Source of the DNA: Nocardioides sp.
GTDB lineage: Bacteria; Actinomycetota; Actinomycetes; Propionibacteriales; Nocardioidaceae
Length of the DNA stretch: 39,157 nt
Reading direction: 5' to 3'
Assembly (NCBI GenBank): GCA_025965125.1
Contig: JAOPXM010000050.1
Coordinates: forward strand, 1 to 39,157
The translations under genes and the position numbers were made by a program. Below, piece by piece: positions 15,702 to 25,844 of the stretch. Position 1 is the stretch's first letter, and every line of letters begins with the position of its first letter. The notes below the pieces were generated by a model. It was not told the DNA's origin and did not search any database. It was given only the letters and a program-made list of their open reading frames with translations.

Positions 15702-16454
15702 GTGACCACCACCTCGGTGTCGGGGGGCACGTCATCCGGGTCCGCACGGTCCCGGATGAACATCGGTGAGGTGCTCGACCGGCTGCGACCGGACTTCCCG
15801 GGCGTCACGATCCCCAAGATCCGCTTCCTCGAGGACAAGGGGCTGATCAAGCCCGAGCGGACGCCCGCCGGCTATCGCAAGTTCTCCCAGGAGGACGTCG
15901 ACCGCCTCCGCTACGTGCTGCGGATGCAGCGCGATCACTACCTGCCGTTGAAGGTGATCGGCGAGCACCTCGACGCCATCGACCGCGGGCTCGAACCACC
16001 GCCGCTGGACGCCGTGGTCCCGACGGTCCCCAAGGTCGCGCTGGCCGCGGACGGCCTGCCGAGCGCCGAGTCGTTCAGCCGACGCGACAACCTGAGGCTG
16101 TCGCGCCGCGAGCTGCTGAAGATCTCGGAGATCTCCGAAGAGCTTCTCGACGAGCTCGAGCAGTTCGGGCTGATCACCTCGACCCGGGGGACCGGCCACT
16201 ACGACACCGACGCCCTGGTGATCGCCCAGACCGCGCGGGAGCTGGCCGACTTCGGATTCGAACCGCGGCACCTGCGCGCCTTCAAGTCCGCAGCGGACCG
16301 CGAGGTCGGTCTGGTGGAGCAGGTCGTGGCCCCGCACAAGCGCGGTCGGGACGCCGCTGCGAAGGCCCGTGCCGAGGAAGCGGTCAGCGAGATCGCTGCC
16401 TTGTCCGTCCGACTGCACGCCACGCTGGTGAAGGCCGGCCTGCGGTCCTCCTGA
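15702..16454 (+). CDS. ftsR: MerR-family transcriptional regulator FtsR
   Basis: A 250-residue MerR-type regulator. A disordered N-terminus of 18 residues leads into the winged helix-turn-helix (NIGEVLDRLRPDFPG, then IRFLEDKGLIKPERTPAGYRKF), followed by a long C-terminal helical region with a second helix-turn-helix-like segment (RRELLKISEISEELLDELEQFGLI). It corresponds by position, just after garA, to C. glutamicum FtsR (Cg1631, an activator of ftsZ) and M. tuberculosis Rv1828. The GTG start follows garA by 2 bases, so the two are one transcript. It may control the operator shared with the second MerR gene (inference). Confidence 0.88.
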   Translation: MTTTSVSGGTSSGSARSRMNIGEVLDRLRPDFPGVTIPKIRFLEDKGLIKPERTPAGYRKFSQEDVDRLRYVLRMQRDHYLPLKVIGEHLDAIDRGLEPPPLDAVVPTVPKVALAADGLPSAESFSRRDNLRLSRRELLKISEISEELLDELEQFGLITSTRGTGHYDTDALVIAQTARELADFGFEPRHLRAFKSAADREVGLVEQVVAPHKRGRDAAAKARAEEAVSEIAALSVRLHATLVKAGLRSS

Positions 16455-16481
16455 CGGGTTCGAAGGCCCTCCGGCCCGGAG

Positions 16482-16487
16482 TAGGGT
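16482..16487 (+). promoter_or_regulatory. -10 element of a leaderless promoter (TAGGGT)
   Basis: TAGGGT followed by 7 bases (TGGGAAC) and the GTG at 16495, with no ribosome site. The same arrangement is seen at 27215 and, with 6 bases, at 11992. Confidence 0.55.
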
Positions 16488-16494
16488 TGGGAAC

Positions 16495-16974
16495 GTGCGC
16501 GAAGTCGATGTCATGGGTGTCCGGGTCGAGATGCCCTCGAACCAGCCGATCGTGCTGCTGCGCGAGGTGACCGGGGAGCGTTACCTCCCCATCTGGATCG
16601 GCGCGGTCGAGGCGACGGCGATCGCCTTCGCCCAGCAGGGCGTGGTGCCGCCGCGACCGCTGACCCATGACCTGCTCAAGGACGTGCTCGATGCCACCGG
16701 CAACGAGCTGGCCGAGGTGCGGATCACCGACGTGAAGGACGGCGTCTTCTTCGCGACCCTCATCCTCGGCTCGGGAGTGGAGGTGAGTGCGCGCCCGTCG
16801 GACTCGATCGCGCTCGCGCTGCGCACCGGAACCCGGATCGTGTGTGCCGAGGAGGTGCTCGACGAGGCCGGGCTGGCTGTGCCGGCCGAGCAGGAGGACG
16901 AGGTGGAGAAGTTCCGCGAGTTCCTCGACCAGGTGACGCCCGAGGACTTCGAGGCGCCCACCGACCCCGGCTGA
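16495..16974 (+). CDS. Bifunctional nuclease (BFN/DUF151) family protein
   Basis: A 159-residue protein of the BFN/DUF151 family. The core has VLLREVTGERYLPIWIG, followed by AQQGVVPPRPLTHDLLKDVL and RPSDSIALALRTGTRI, all conserved in the family. The acidic tail after residue 130 is variable. Members have been reported to degrade RNA and DNA in plants; in bacteria the function is not settled. It lies between the two MerR genes as in M. tuberculosis (Rv1829). The GTG start has a likely leaderless promoter, so it need not be cotranscribed with ftsR, from which it is separated by 40 bases. Confidence 0.88.
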   Translation: MREVDVMGVRVEMPSNQPIVLLREVTGERYLPIWIGAVEATAIAFAQQGVVPPRPLTHDLLKDVLDATGNELAEVRITDVKDGVFFATLILGSGVEVSARPSDSIALALRTGTRIVCAEEVLDEAGLAVPAEQEDEVEKFREFLDQVTPEDFEAPTDPG

Positions 16975-16989
16975 ACCGCCCAAACCCTC

Positions 16990-17013
16990 ACCCTCATGTA
17001 TAGGTTGAGGGTT
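16990..17013. promoter_or_regulatory. Shared inverted-repeat operator, copy 2 (upstream of the ResR-like gene)
   Basis: ACCCTCA (16990-16996), 8 spacer bases, TTGAGGGTT (17005-17013), matching copy 1 in sequence and in spacing. An extra copy of the left arm, AACCCTCA (16983-16990), precedes it and is perfectly complementary to the right arm TGAGGGTT. Confidence 0.55.
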
Positions 17014-17033
17014 GCGACACGCCGGGCAGGTCT

Positions 17034-17062
17034 TTGACCGCCCCGCCGCACCGGCCTACCTT
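17034..17062 (+). promoter_or_regulatory. Promoter of the ResR-like MerR gene (TTGACC-N17-TACCTT)
   Basis: A -35 TTGACC (17034-17039) and a -10 TACCTT (17057-17062) are 17 bases apart, close to the housekeeping sigma consensus. Transcription would start near 17069, about 100 bases before the GTG. The operator lies 20 bases upstream of the -35, a place more typical of activation than repression. Confidence 0.55.
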
Positions 17063-17169
17063 GAACTGTCTCTGTTGTAACTCCACCGCTGTGGTTGCTC
17101 CTCTTCGAGGTTCGCACCACAACTTCCCCGGCAGTTACGTGCAAGCGGAGTAGACCCACGGAGGACCGT

Positions 17170-17763
17170 GTGAACGAGCAAGAGCATGAGCTGGGCGCAG
17201 CAGCGGCCGAGCTCGCCGCCGAGGTGGCCGAGGAGCAAGGCCTCCTCTTCACCGACGACGTGTCCCCGTTGCCCAGCGACACCGGCTACCGCGGGCCGAC
17301 GGCCTGCAGCGCGGCCGGCATCAGCTACCGCCAGCTCGACTACTGGGCCCGCACCGGGCTCGTGGAGCCGACCGTTCGCGGGGCCAGTGGCTCCGGCACC
17401 CAGCGGCTCTACTCCTTTCGCGACATCTTGATCCTCAAGGTCATCAAGCGCCTCCTCGACGCCGGCATCTCGCTGCAGCAGATCCGGACGGCGGTCCAGC
17501 ACCTGCGCGAGCGCGGCACCGACGACCTGACCCGCGTCACGCTGATGAGCGACGGCGCCACCGTCTACGAGTGCACCAGCAACGACGAGGTCATCGACCT
17601 GCTCCAGGGCGGCCAGGGCGTCTTCGGCATCGCGATCGGTGGTGTCTGGCGTGAGATCGAGGGCACCCTCGCCGAACTGCCGAGCGAGCGGACCACCGAC
17701 GAGGAAAGCTCCGCCGCCCGTGACGAGCTCGCCGCTCGCCGGGCGGCGCGCAAGATCGGCTGA
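17170..17763 (+). CDS. MerR-family transcriptional regulator, Rv1830/ResR-like
   Basis: A 197-residue MerR-type regulator. The DNA-binding domain covers about residues 38-110 (SAAGISYRQLDYWARTGLVEP, TQRLYSFRDILILKVIKRLL), and the C-terminal part includes the VFGIAIGGVWREIEGTL segment. It is the positional equivalent of M. tuberculosis Rv1830 (ResR), a regulator in which clinical mutations have been linked to antibiotic resilience. The GTG at 17170 is preferred over longer in-frame starts because GGAGGA lies 4 bases before it. Its promoter has a good -35/-10 pair and an upstream operator shared with garA-ftsR. Confidence 0.88.
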   Translation: MNEQEHELGAAAAELAAEVAEEQGLLFTDDVSPLPSDTGYRGPTACSAAGISYRQLDYWARTGLVEPTVRGASGSGTQRLYSFRDILILKVIKRLLDAGISLQQIRTAVQHLRERGTDDLTRVTLMSDGATVYECTSNDEVIDLLQGGQGVFGIAIGGVWREIEGTLAELPSERTTDEESSAARDELAARRAARKIG

Positions 17764-17821
17764 GGTTCTGGTGGCGGGCCGGAGTCGTCCCTGCTGGTAG
17801 ATTTGCGTTGCTGACAATCCC

Positions 17822-17956
17822 GCACGGGAGAGTCTTCGACCCCTGAGCAGTCGGGAGGGGATCGGAGCGCCGAAGGGGCAATTCCTCCCCGGAACCTCTC
17901 AGGCGCCAGGACCGTGCGGAGCAGGCAACTCTGGAGAGCCAACGACGGCTCGACAG
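17822..17956 (+). ncRNA. Glycine riboswitch, single aptamer with ghost helix
   Basis: P1 pairs GCACGG (17822-17827) with CCGTGC (17912-17917). The conserved core elements are all seen: GGGAGAG (17826-17832), GCCGAAGGGGCAA (17869-17881), CTCTCAGGC (17896-17904) and CCAGGACCG after it. After the aptamer, CTGGAGAGCC and GGCTCGACAG (17931-17956) form a hairpin with tandem G-A pairs, the ghost helix that replaces a second aptamer in single-domain glycine riboswitches. It precedes gcvP by 42 bases. Glycine would be expected to switch gcvP expression on. No T-rich terminator is visible, so control is probably translational. Confidence 0.9.
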
Positions 17957-17998
17957 AGGGGGAGGCCGATCGATCGACCCCGATCCGAGGAGCCCCTG

Positions 17999-20911
17999 AT
18001 GTCAGACGCCGATCGCACCCTGCCGCCCGCCTCGGGCAGCCTCGTCGAACTCGACGCGGCGTTGCCGTTCGTCGAACGGCACATCGGCATCCGTCCCGAC
18101 GACGAGGCCGTGATGCTGAAGCGGCTCGGCTTCGCCTCGCTCGAGGCCCTCATGGACGCGGCCGTGCCCGGCGGCATCCGGTCGGCCGCCGACCTGGCCC
18201 TCCCGCCGGCCCAGACCGAGGAGGCCACCGCTCGCGAGCTGCGTGAGATCGCCGCGGCCAACCGCCCGGGCGAGGCGATGATCGGGCTCGGGTATCACGC
18301 AACCCTGACTCCGCCGGTGATCCGTCGCAACGTCCTCGAGGATCCGAGCTGGTACACCGCCTACACGCCGTACCAACCGGAGATCTCCCAGGGCCGGCTC
18401 GAAGCGCTCATCAACTTCCAAACCGTCATCGGCGACCTCACCGGGCTGCCGACTGCCAACGCCTCACTGCTGGACGAGGCGACCGCCGCGGCCGAGGCGA
18501 TGACGCTCGTGCGACGGGGCAACCGGACCGCCTCGGGACCGTTCGTGGTGGATGCCGACGCGCTACCGCAGACCATCGACGTGGTCCGCACCCGGGCCGA
18601 GGCCATGGGCATCGACGTGGTCGTGACCGATCTGAGCGGTGGGCTCCCCGAGGGGGAGCTGTGCGGCGTCCTGGTGCAGTACCCCGGTGCCTCCGGCAGG
18701 ATCCTCGACCCCCGCGCGCTGATCGCCGAGGCCCACGACCGCAATGCTCTGGCAGTCGTGGCCGCCGATCTCCTGGGCCTCACCCTGCTCGAGGCCCCCG
18801 GACAGCTCGGGGCCGATGTGGTGATCGGGTCCTCGCAGCGGTTCGGGGTGCCGTTGTTCTACGGCGGCCCGCACGCCGGCTACATGGCCGTCGCCGCCGG
18901 GCTGGAGAGGCACCTGCCGGGGCGGCTCGTCGGGGTGTCCATCGACGCCGAGGGACGCCCGGCGTATCGCCTCGCGCTGCAGACCCGAGAGCAGCACATC
19001 CGACGCGACAAGGCCACGTCCAACATCTGCACCGCCCAGGTGCTCTTGGCCGTCGTCGCCTCGATGTACGCCGTCTACCACGGGCCGGAGGGCCTGCGCG
19101 CGATCGCGACCCGGGCGCACCGCTACGCCGCCGTCCTCGCGGGGGCGCTCGGCGACGCAGGACTCCCGGTCACCCATCCGGAGTTCTTCGACACCCTCAC
19201 CGTTTCGGTGCCGGGCCGGGCCGCCGAGGTCGTGGCGGCCGCGCGCGAGCGGGGGCTGCAGCTGCGACTCACCGACGGTGACACGGTCGGCGTCAGCACC
19301 TCGGAGTGCACCACTGCCTCGACGGTGGCCAACGTGCTCGAGGCATTCGGAGTGGACACCGACAACCTCGACATCGCGGCGGTGGACCCGCAGACCCGGG
19401 ACGCGCTGCCAGAGGCACTGCGTCGGGAGACGCCGTACCTCACCCACGAGGTGTTCTCGTCCCACCACAGCGAGACCGCGATGCTGCGTTATCTGCGCCG
19501 GTTGTCGGCCCGCGACTACGCGCTCGACCGGGGCATGATCCCGCTGGGCTCCTGCACCATGAAGCTCAACGCCACCACCGAGATGGAGCCGGTCTCCCTG
19601 CCCGGCTTCGCGGACCTGCACCCGTTCGCGCCCGCCGAGGACGCCCTCGGCTACCAGCTTCTCGTCGACCAGCTCGAGGGCTGGCTGGCCGAGGTCACCG
19701 GCTACGACAAGGTCTCCATCCAGCCGAATGCCGGGTCGCAGGGTGAGCTCGCCGGCCTGCTGGCGATCCGTGCCTACCACCGGGCCAACGGCGACGCCGG
19801 GCGGAACATCTGCCTGATCCCGTCCTCGGCGCACGGCACCAACGCGGCCTCGGCGGTGATGGCCGGCATGAAGGTCGTGGTGGTGAAGGCGGCAGCCGAC
19901 GGCGCCGTCGACCTCGGCGACCTGAAGGCCCAGTGCGACAAGCACGCCGACGACCTGGCGGCGATCATGGTGACCTACCCGTCGACCCACGGCGCTTACG
20001 AGGACACGATCACCGAACTGTGCTCGATCGTGCACGGCCACGGTGGACAGGTCTACGTCGACGGCGCGAACCTGAACGCCCTGCTGGGCTTCGCCAAGCC
20101 CGGCGAGTTCGGCGGCGATGTCTCACACCTCAACCTGCACAAGACGTTCTGCATCCCGCACGGCGGCGGTGGCCCCGGGGTAGGGCCGGTGGCCGTTCGC
20201 GCGCACCTGGCGCCGTACCTCCCTTCGCACCCCATGCACCCGGACGCCGCCAAGCGAGCGGGCATCGGCCCGATCAGTGCGGCGCCGTACGGTTCCGCGG
20301 GCATCCTGCCGATCTCGTGGGCCTATGTCCGGCTGATGGGAGCGGCCGGACTGACGCGCGCGACCGCCTCCGCTGTCCTGTCCGCGAACTACATCGCGGC
20401 GCGGCTGGGGGCGCACTATCCCGTGCTGTACCAGGGTCACGGGGGCCTGGTGGCTCACGAGTGCATCCTCGACGTCCGCGGGCTCACCAAGGACACCGGC
20501 GTGACAGTCGACGATGTGGCGAAACGCCTGGTCGACTACGGCTTCCACGCGCCGACGATGTCGTTCCCGGTGGCCGGCACGCTGATGGTCGAGCCGACGG
20601 AGTCCGAGGATCTTGGTGAGATTGACCGCTTCTGCGACGCGATGATCGCGATCAAGGCCGAGATCGACCGCGTGGGTGCGGGGGAGTGGACGTCGGAGGA
20701 CTCGCCGCTCCGTGGTGCCCCGCACACGGCGCGGGCCCTCGTCGGCGAGTGGGACCGCGCCTACTCGCGCGAGCTCGCGGTGTTCCCGACCGGTGTCGAC
20801 CCCGACAAGTACTGGCCGCCGGTGGCGCGCATCGACCAGGCGTACGGCGATCGCAACCTGGTGTGCGCCTGCCCACCACCCGAGGCGTTCGCCGAGGACC
20901 CGACGCAGTGA
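17999..20911 (+). CDS. gcvP: Glycine dehydrogenase (decarboxylating), P protein
   Basis: A full-length 970-residue single-chain P protein of the glycine cleavage system, which decarboxylates glycine and passes the methylamine to the lipoyl arm of GcvH. The N-terminal half begins [21 protein letters not shown], and the C-terminal half carries the PLP lysine, Lys715, in [18 protein letters not shown]. The glycine-rich [11 protein letters not shown] and [10 protein letters not shown] motifs are intact. GAGGAG precedes the ATG by 6 bases. The glycine riboswitch lies just upstream. The stop overlaps the GTG of the next gene (GTGA). It corresponds to M. tuberculosis Rv1832. Confidence 0.97.
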   Translation: MSDADRTLPPASGSLVELDAALPFVERHIGIRPDDEAVMLKRLGFASLEALMDAAVPGGIRSAADLALPPAQTEEATARELREIAAANRPGEAMIGLGYHATLTPPVIRRNVLEDPSWYTAYTPYQPEISQGRLEALINFQTVIGDLTGLPTANASLLDEATAAAEAMTLVRRGNRTASGPFVVDADALPQTIDVVRTRAEAMGIDVVVTDLSGGLPEGELCGVLVQYPGASGRILDPRALIAEAHDRNALAVVAADLLGLTLLEAPGQLGADVVIGSSQRFGVPLFYGGPHAGYMAVAAGLERHLPGRLVGVSIDAEGRPAYRLALQTREQHIRRDKATSNICTAQVLLAVVASMYAVYHGPEGLRAIATRAHRYAAVLAGALGDAGLPVTHPEFFDTLTVSVPGRAAEVVAAARERGLQLRLTDGDTVGVSTSECTTASTVANVLEAFGVDTDNLDIAAVDPQTRDALPEALRRETPYLTHEVFSSHHSETAMLRYLRRLSARDYALDRGMIPLGSCTMKLNATTEMEPVSLPGFADLHPFAPAEDALGYQLLVDQLEGWLAEVTGYDKVSIQPNAGSQGELAGLLAIRAYHRANGDAGRNICLIPSSAHGTNAASAVMAGMKVVVVKAAADGAVDLGDLKAQCDKHADDLAAIMVTYPSTHGAYEDTITELCSIVHGHGGQVYVDGANLNALLGFAKPGEFGGDVSHLNLHKTFCIPHGGGGPGVGPVAVRAHLAPYLPSHPMHPDAAKRAGIGPISAAPYGSAGILPISWAYVRLMGAAGLTRATASAVLSANYIAARLGAHYPVLYQGHGGLVAHECILDVRGLTKDTGVTVDDVAKRLVDYGFHAPTMSFPVAGTLMVEPTESEDLGEIDRFCDAMIAIKAEIDRVGAGEWTSEDSPLRGAPHTARALVGEWDRAYSRELAVFPTGVDPDKYWPPVARIDQAYGDRNLVCACPPPEAFAEDPTQ

Positions 20912-22248
20912 CCGCTGTTCAGGGCGGCACCGGGCACCGCCTGCAGGCGCGGCTCGCGGCCGCCCAGGCATCCGGGCGGCTGCCGTCCGTGGTCGCCGCA
21001 GTGGTCCGCGACGGCGAGCCCGTGTGGGCCGGGTCGTACGGCGGTCCGGCCGACACCGGGCACGATCCGCTCGACGTCCAGTACCGGATCGGGTCGATCA
21101 CCAAGACCATGACCGCCGTGCTGGTGCTCCAACTGGTCCGCGACGGTCGGCTGGGCCTCGACGACCCGGCGTCCGGCGTGGTCGGCGACGTCGGCTACGC
21201 CGACCGGACCATCCGGTCTCTGCTCGCGCACAACTCGGGCATGCAGTCGGAGCCCGTCGGCCCGTGGTGGGAACGGTCGGCGGGCTTGTCCTTCGACGAG
21301 CTCGCCGCTGCGAACGACGGCTCGGGCGCGGTGTTCCCGGCGCTGCAGCAGTTCCACTACTCCAACCTGGGTTATGCGCTGCTCGGCGAGGTGGCGGCTC
21401 GACTTCATGGCCGGACCTGGTGGGACTGCGTCGAGACCCTGATACTGCGTCCCCTCGAGATGACGCGGACGTCGTACCTCCCGACCGGCGACGCGGCAGA
21501 GGGTCACAGCGTGCACCCGTACGCCGGCACCCTCGTCGACGAACCCGCGACGGACACCGGTGCGATGGCTCCCGCGGGCCAGGTGTGGGCGACCGTCACG
21601 GACCTCGCCACCTACGCCGCGTTCCTGCTCGACGGTCATCCCGAGGTGCTGTCGGCCGACCTGCTGCACGACGCGTACCGACCGCAGTCGGGCGATCGTG
21701 ACGACGCGCTCGCCTACGCGCACGGGTTGGGGTTCCAGATGTTCGCCGGCGGGTCGGGAGTGCTGGTCGGCCACAGCGGGTCGATGCCGGGATTCCTTGC
21801 GGCTTGCCTCGTCGACCGCAACCGCCGGACCGGCTCGGTGGTGCTCGCCAACGCGACCGCCGGGCACAGCCCCGTGGAGCTGGCGACCGTCCTGCTCGAT
21901 GAGCTCGAGCGAAGCGAACCGACGATCGTCCGCCCGTGGACACCAACCGTCTCGGTGCCTCCCGAGCTCGTCGACGCCCTGGGGGTCTGGCACTGGGGCA
22001 ACACACCGTTCGTCTTCTCGATGGCCGGCGACGAGCTGGTAGCCAGACGAGACGGAGCAGAGAGGTTCCGGTTCCGGGTGCTGGACGGCCGGATCGTCGG
22101 CGTCTCGGGCTACCACGCCGGTGAGACGCTGCACGTCGTACGCCGCGCTGACGGTTCGGTGAGTCACCTCGACATCGCGACGTTCATCCTCACCCGGACG
22201 CCGTACGACCCGGACGCCCCCATTCCGGGAGGACATCCGGGTCGCTGA
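20908..22248 (+). CDS. Serine hydrolase of the beta-lactamase/class C penicillin-binding fold
   Basis: A 446-residue protein of the serine beta-lactamase-like (ABC transporter-associated or esterase) family. The three active-site motifs are present: SITK (Ser63 and Lys66), Tyr151-Ser-Asn153, and His289-Ser-Gly291. No signal peptide is visible at the start chosen, so the enzyme is probably cytoplasmic and not a secreted beta-lactamase; esterase or peptidase action is more likely (inference). The C-terminal 130 residues resemble a separate lipocalin-like tail. It is translationally coupled to gcvP (GTGA), yet no functional link to glycine cleavage is evident. Converges on the secreted-protein gene with a 2-base gap. 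Confidence 0.85.
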   Translation: MTAVQGGTGHRLQARLAAAQASGRLPSVVAAVVRDGEPVWAGSYGGPADTGHDPLDVQYRIGSITKTMTAVLVLQLVRDGRLGLDDPASGVVGDVGYADRTIRSLLAHNSGMQSEPVGPWWERSAGLSFDELAAANDGSGAVFPALQQFHYSNLGYALLGEVAARLHGRTWWDCVETLILRPLEMTRTSYLPTGDAAEGHSVHPYAGTLVDEPATDTGAMAPAGQVWATVTDLATYAAFLLDGHPEVLSADLLHDAYRPQSGDRDDALAYAHGLGFQMFAGGSGVLVGHSGSMPGFLAACLVDRNRRTGSVVLANATAGHSPVELATVLLDELERSEPTIVRPWTPTVSVPPELVDALGVWHWGNTPFVFSMAGDELVARRDGAERFRFRVLDGRIVGVSGYHAGETLHVVRRADGSVSHLDIATFILTRTPYDPDAPIPGGHPGR

Positions 22249-22250
22249 GG

Positions 22251-22766
22251 TCAGCCCTCGATCGGCTCCCGGGTGACCGTGAGGTCGTAGTAGAACGCCG
22301 GAGCACAGTCGAGCGGGACCGTCTTCTGGCCGTACTTCAGGACCAGGTCGTTGGCGAGGTGGCGGTGGAAGCCGTCGGACACGATGTGTTCGCCGCCGTC
22401 CTCGATGACCTCGTGCACGTGCCGCTTGGGTCCGACTCGCTCCGCGGTGCCGGAGATCGAGACGCGCTTGGCGTTGATCGTGATGCCCGTCTTGACCACG
22501 CCGTCGTTGAGGAAGGGCTGGGCCAGCTCGCGCGACTTGGCGGTGTCCGGGTTGTCGTTGAGGATGACCTGCACGACATTGCCGTGCTTGTCGTTCTCGT
22601 AGAGATCCACGTAGACCGACAAGCCCTGGGCGCTGCCGGTGCAGGTGATGACGACGCCGCGCTGCTTCTCCGTGGTCGGAGCGGCAGCAGAGGCGGGGGC
22701 CGCCGACGCGCCCAGCCCGATCAGGGCAGAGGTCGCGAGGGCAGCGAGGTAGGTCGTGGTGCGCAT
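22251..22766 (-). CDS. Small secreted protein of unknown function
   Basis: A 171-residue protein with a clear Sec signal peptide (RTTTYLAALATSALIGLGAS) and likely cleavage after PASA or ASAAA. The mature part has two cysteines, in VVITCTGSAQ and VPLDCAPAFYY, which could form a disulphide, and a mixed charged middle with GGEHIVSDGFHRHL. I do not recognise the family. An AGGAG sits 11 bases before the ATG. It is not linked to the tldE gene, whose stop lies 128 bases upstream of its start; that gap has no convincing promoter. Confidence 0.75.
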   Translation of the reverse strand: MRTTTYLAALATSALIGLGASAAPASAAAPTTEKQRGVVITCTGSAQGLSVYVDLYENDKHGNVVQVILNDNPDTAKSRELAQPFLNDGVVKTGITINAKRVSISGTAERVGPKRHVHEVIEDGGEHIVSDGFHRHLANDLVLKYGQKTVPLDCAPAFYYDLTVTREPIEG

Positions 22767-22894
22767 GATGGTGGTGCTCCTGTGATCGATTCTGTGTTGT
22801 CGGGAGGGATACGCCCGGGCTCGGCACCCGGTTGCATCCACTTCCGCGGTCCAGACCAGGTCACGGGCCGACGACCACGAGCGCGACCACCGAC

Positions 22895-24276
22895 TCACAT
22901 CGCCTGGGAGACGCTCGACATGTTGAAGTCGGGGACCCGCAGGGCCGGAGTGGCCGTGCGGGAGAAGTAGTCGTCGCCCCACTCGCGGCTGAAGCTCAGC
23001 TCGGTCTCCGACGCGTGGGTGAACCGCCGCAGGAGGTCGATCGGGCTCTCGTTGAACCGGTAGTTGTTGACCGCGCCGGCGATCTCGCCGTTCTCCACCA
23101 GATAGACGCCGTCGCGGGTCAGCCCGGTGAGCAGAAGCGACTGCGGGTCGACCTCGCGGATGTACCAGAGGCAGGTGAGCAGCAGCCCGCGCTCGGTGCC
23201 GGCGACCAGCTCGTCGATGCTGCCGCTCGACCCGTCGACGGTCAGCACCAGGTTGTCGATGGCCGGAGTGACGGGTTGCCTGGTCATGGCGGCCGAGTGC
23301 CTGGTCTGCAGCAGCGCCGTCAGCTCCCCGTCCCGGATCCAGTCGGTGTGCCCCAGGGGAAGACCGTTGTCGAAGACCGACGACTCGTTGCCCGAGGACG
23401 ACGCGACGTTGAACGGCGCGCACTCCAGGCCGGGGTAGGCGGGGTCGGAGAACAGGTTCACGCCCGGTGCCGTGATCGTCTGCCCGATGCGGGTGCCGAC
23501 ACCACGCTGGCTGTAGACCGACTGTCCCTCGTGGGCGACGCGGGCCCCGGCGTACCAGTAGGCGTCGATCATCAGGTCAGCCACGGCGGTGGGCGGCAGG
23601 ATCGTGTCGTAGCGACCCGCGGGCAGGTCGACCCGGCGCGAGCCCCAGGCCAGTCGCTGCGCCAGCTTCTCCTCCATGGCCAGGGCGTCGACGTCGGCGA
23701 AGTCCCGGGTCGCCCCACCGACCCAGGCGCTCTGGGACAGGTCGGCGGTCTTGCCGGTGCAGGCGTAGTGACCGGTCGGCTGGACATGACGCAGGCGCAA
23801 CCCCGTGCTGGAGCCGAGATACGTCGTGGTCAGCTCGTGGTTGACGAACCCGTAGAGCACGCGCCCGTCGGACCCGGCGCGGCCGAACGCCTCACCCAGG
23901 GCGGGAGCGAACGCGTCGTACACATGGATGTCGGTGTGCACCGGTGCGTCGTCCCAGTCGACCGACGACCGGTCGCGGACAAGCTCGTTGGCATCCTCGG
24001 CAGGAGAGCCCGCACGGGCGGCCGCGTCGGCTGCCGTGACGAGGTCGCTGACCTGAGCCTGCGAGCTCGCGCTGCCGCTGACCGATCCGGTCGAGACACC
24101 CTCGGCCGTGCGGATGAACGAGATCACCGTGACCGAGATGCCGTGCATGACGCCGTTCGTGGTCAACGTGTTGTTGGCCCAACGCAGGTTGGCGCTGGTC
24201 TTGTCCTGCACGATGACGATGCAGTCGTCGGCGATCGACGTGGCCAGCGCGTGCTCGACCAGGGACTGGGGGATCA

Positions 24277-24277
<1 letters not shown>
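22895..24277 (-). CDS. TldE/PmbA-like subunit of the TldD/E metalloprotease
   Basis: A 460-residue non-catalytic partner of TldD. It lacks the HExxxH zinc motif and carries the C-terminal family features GHTDWIRDG, LTRDGVYLVENGEIAGAV and NYRFNESPIDLL. TldD/E complexes in E. coli process microcin B17 and degrade small antitoxin-like peptides; the natural substrates in actinobacteria are unknown. The ATG at 24277 shares one base with the TldD stop (TGATG), so the pair is translationally coupled; the longer frame would lie in tldD and is rejected. Confidence 0.9.
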
Positions 24278-25806
<1,529 letters not shown>

Positions 25807-25813
25807 GCTGGCG

Positions 25814-25819
25814 AACCTA
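25814..25819 (-). promoter_or_regulatory. -10 element of a leaderless promoter (TAGGTT)
   Basis: On the minus strand TAGGTT is followed by 7 bases and the ATG of tldD. The 38-base gap between this gene and the divergent PLP enzyme must hold promoters for both. Confidence 0.5.
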
Positions 25820-25844
25820 TCCGAACGGGCGGACACTCGATCGG

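Noticed and set aside
16978-17169. Continuation of the BFN transcript into the second MerR gene as one operon
   Set aside because: The 195-base gap holds its own -35/-10 pair and an operator, so a separate promoter is more likely.
17918-17990. Second glycine aptamer
   Set aside because: The GCCGAAGGGGCAA-like and CTCTCAGGC-like core is not repeated; only a hairpin with tandem G-A pairs is present.
20908-22248. Secreted class C beta-lactamase for drug resistance
   Set aside because: No signal peptide is visible, and the gene is coupled to gcvP; the fold also covers esterases and peptidases.
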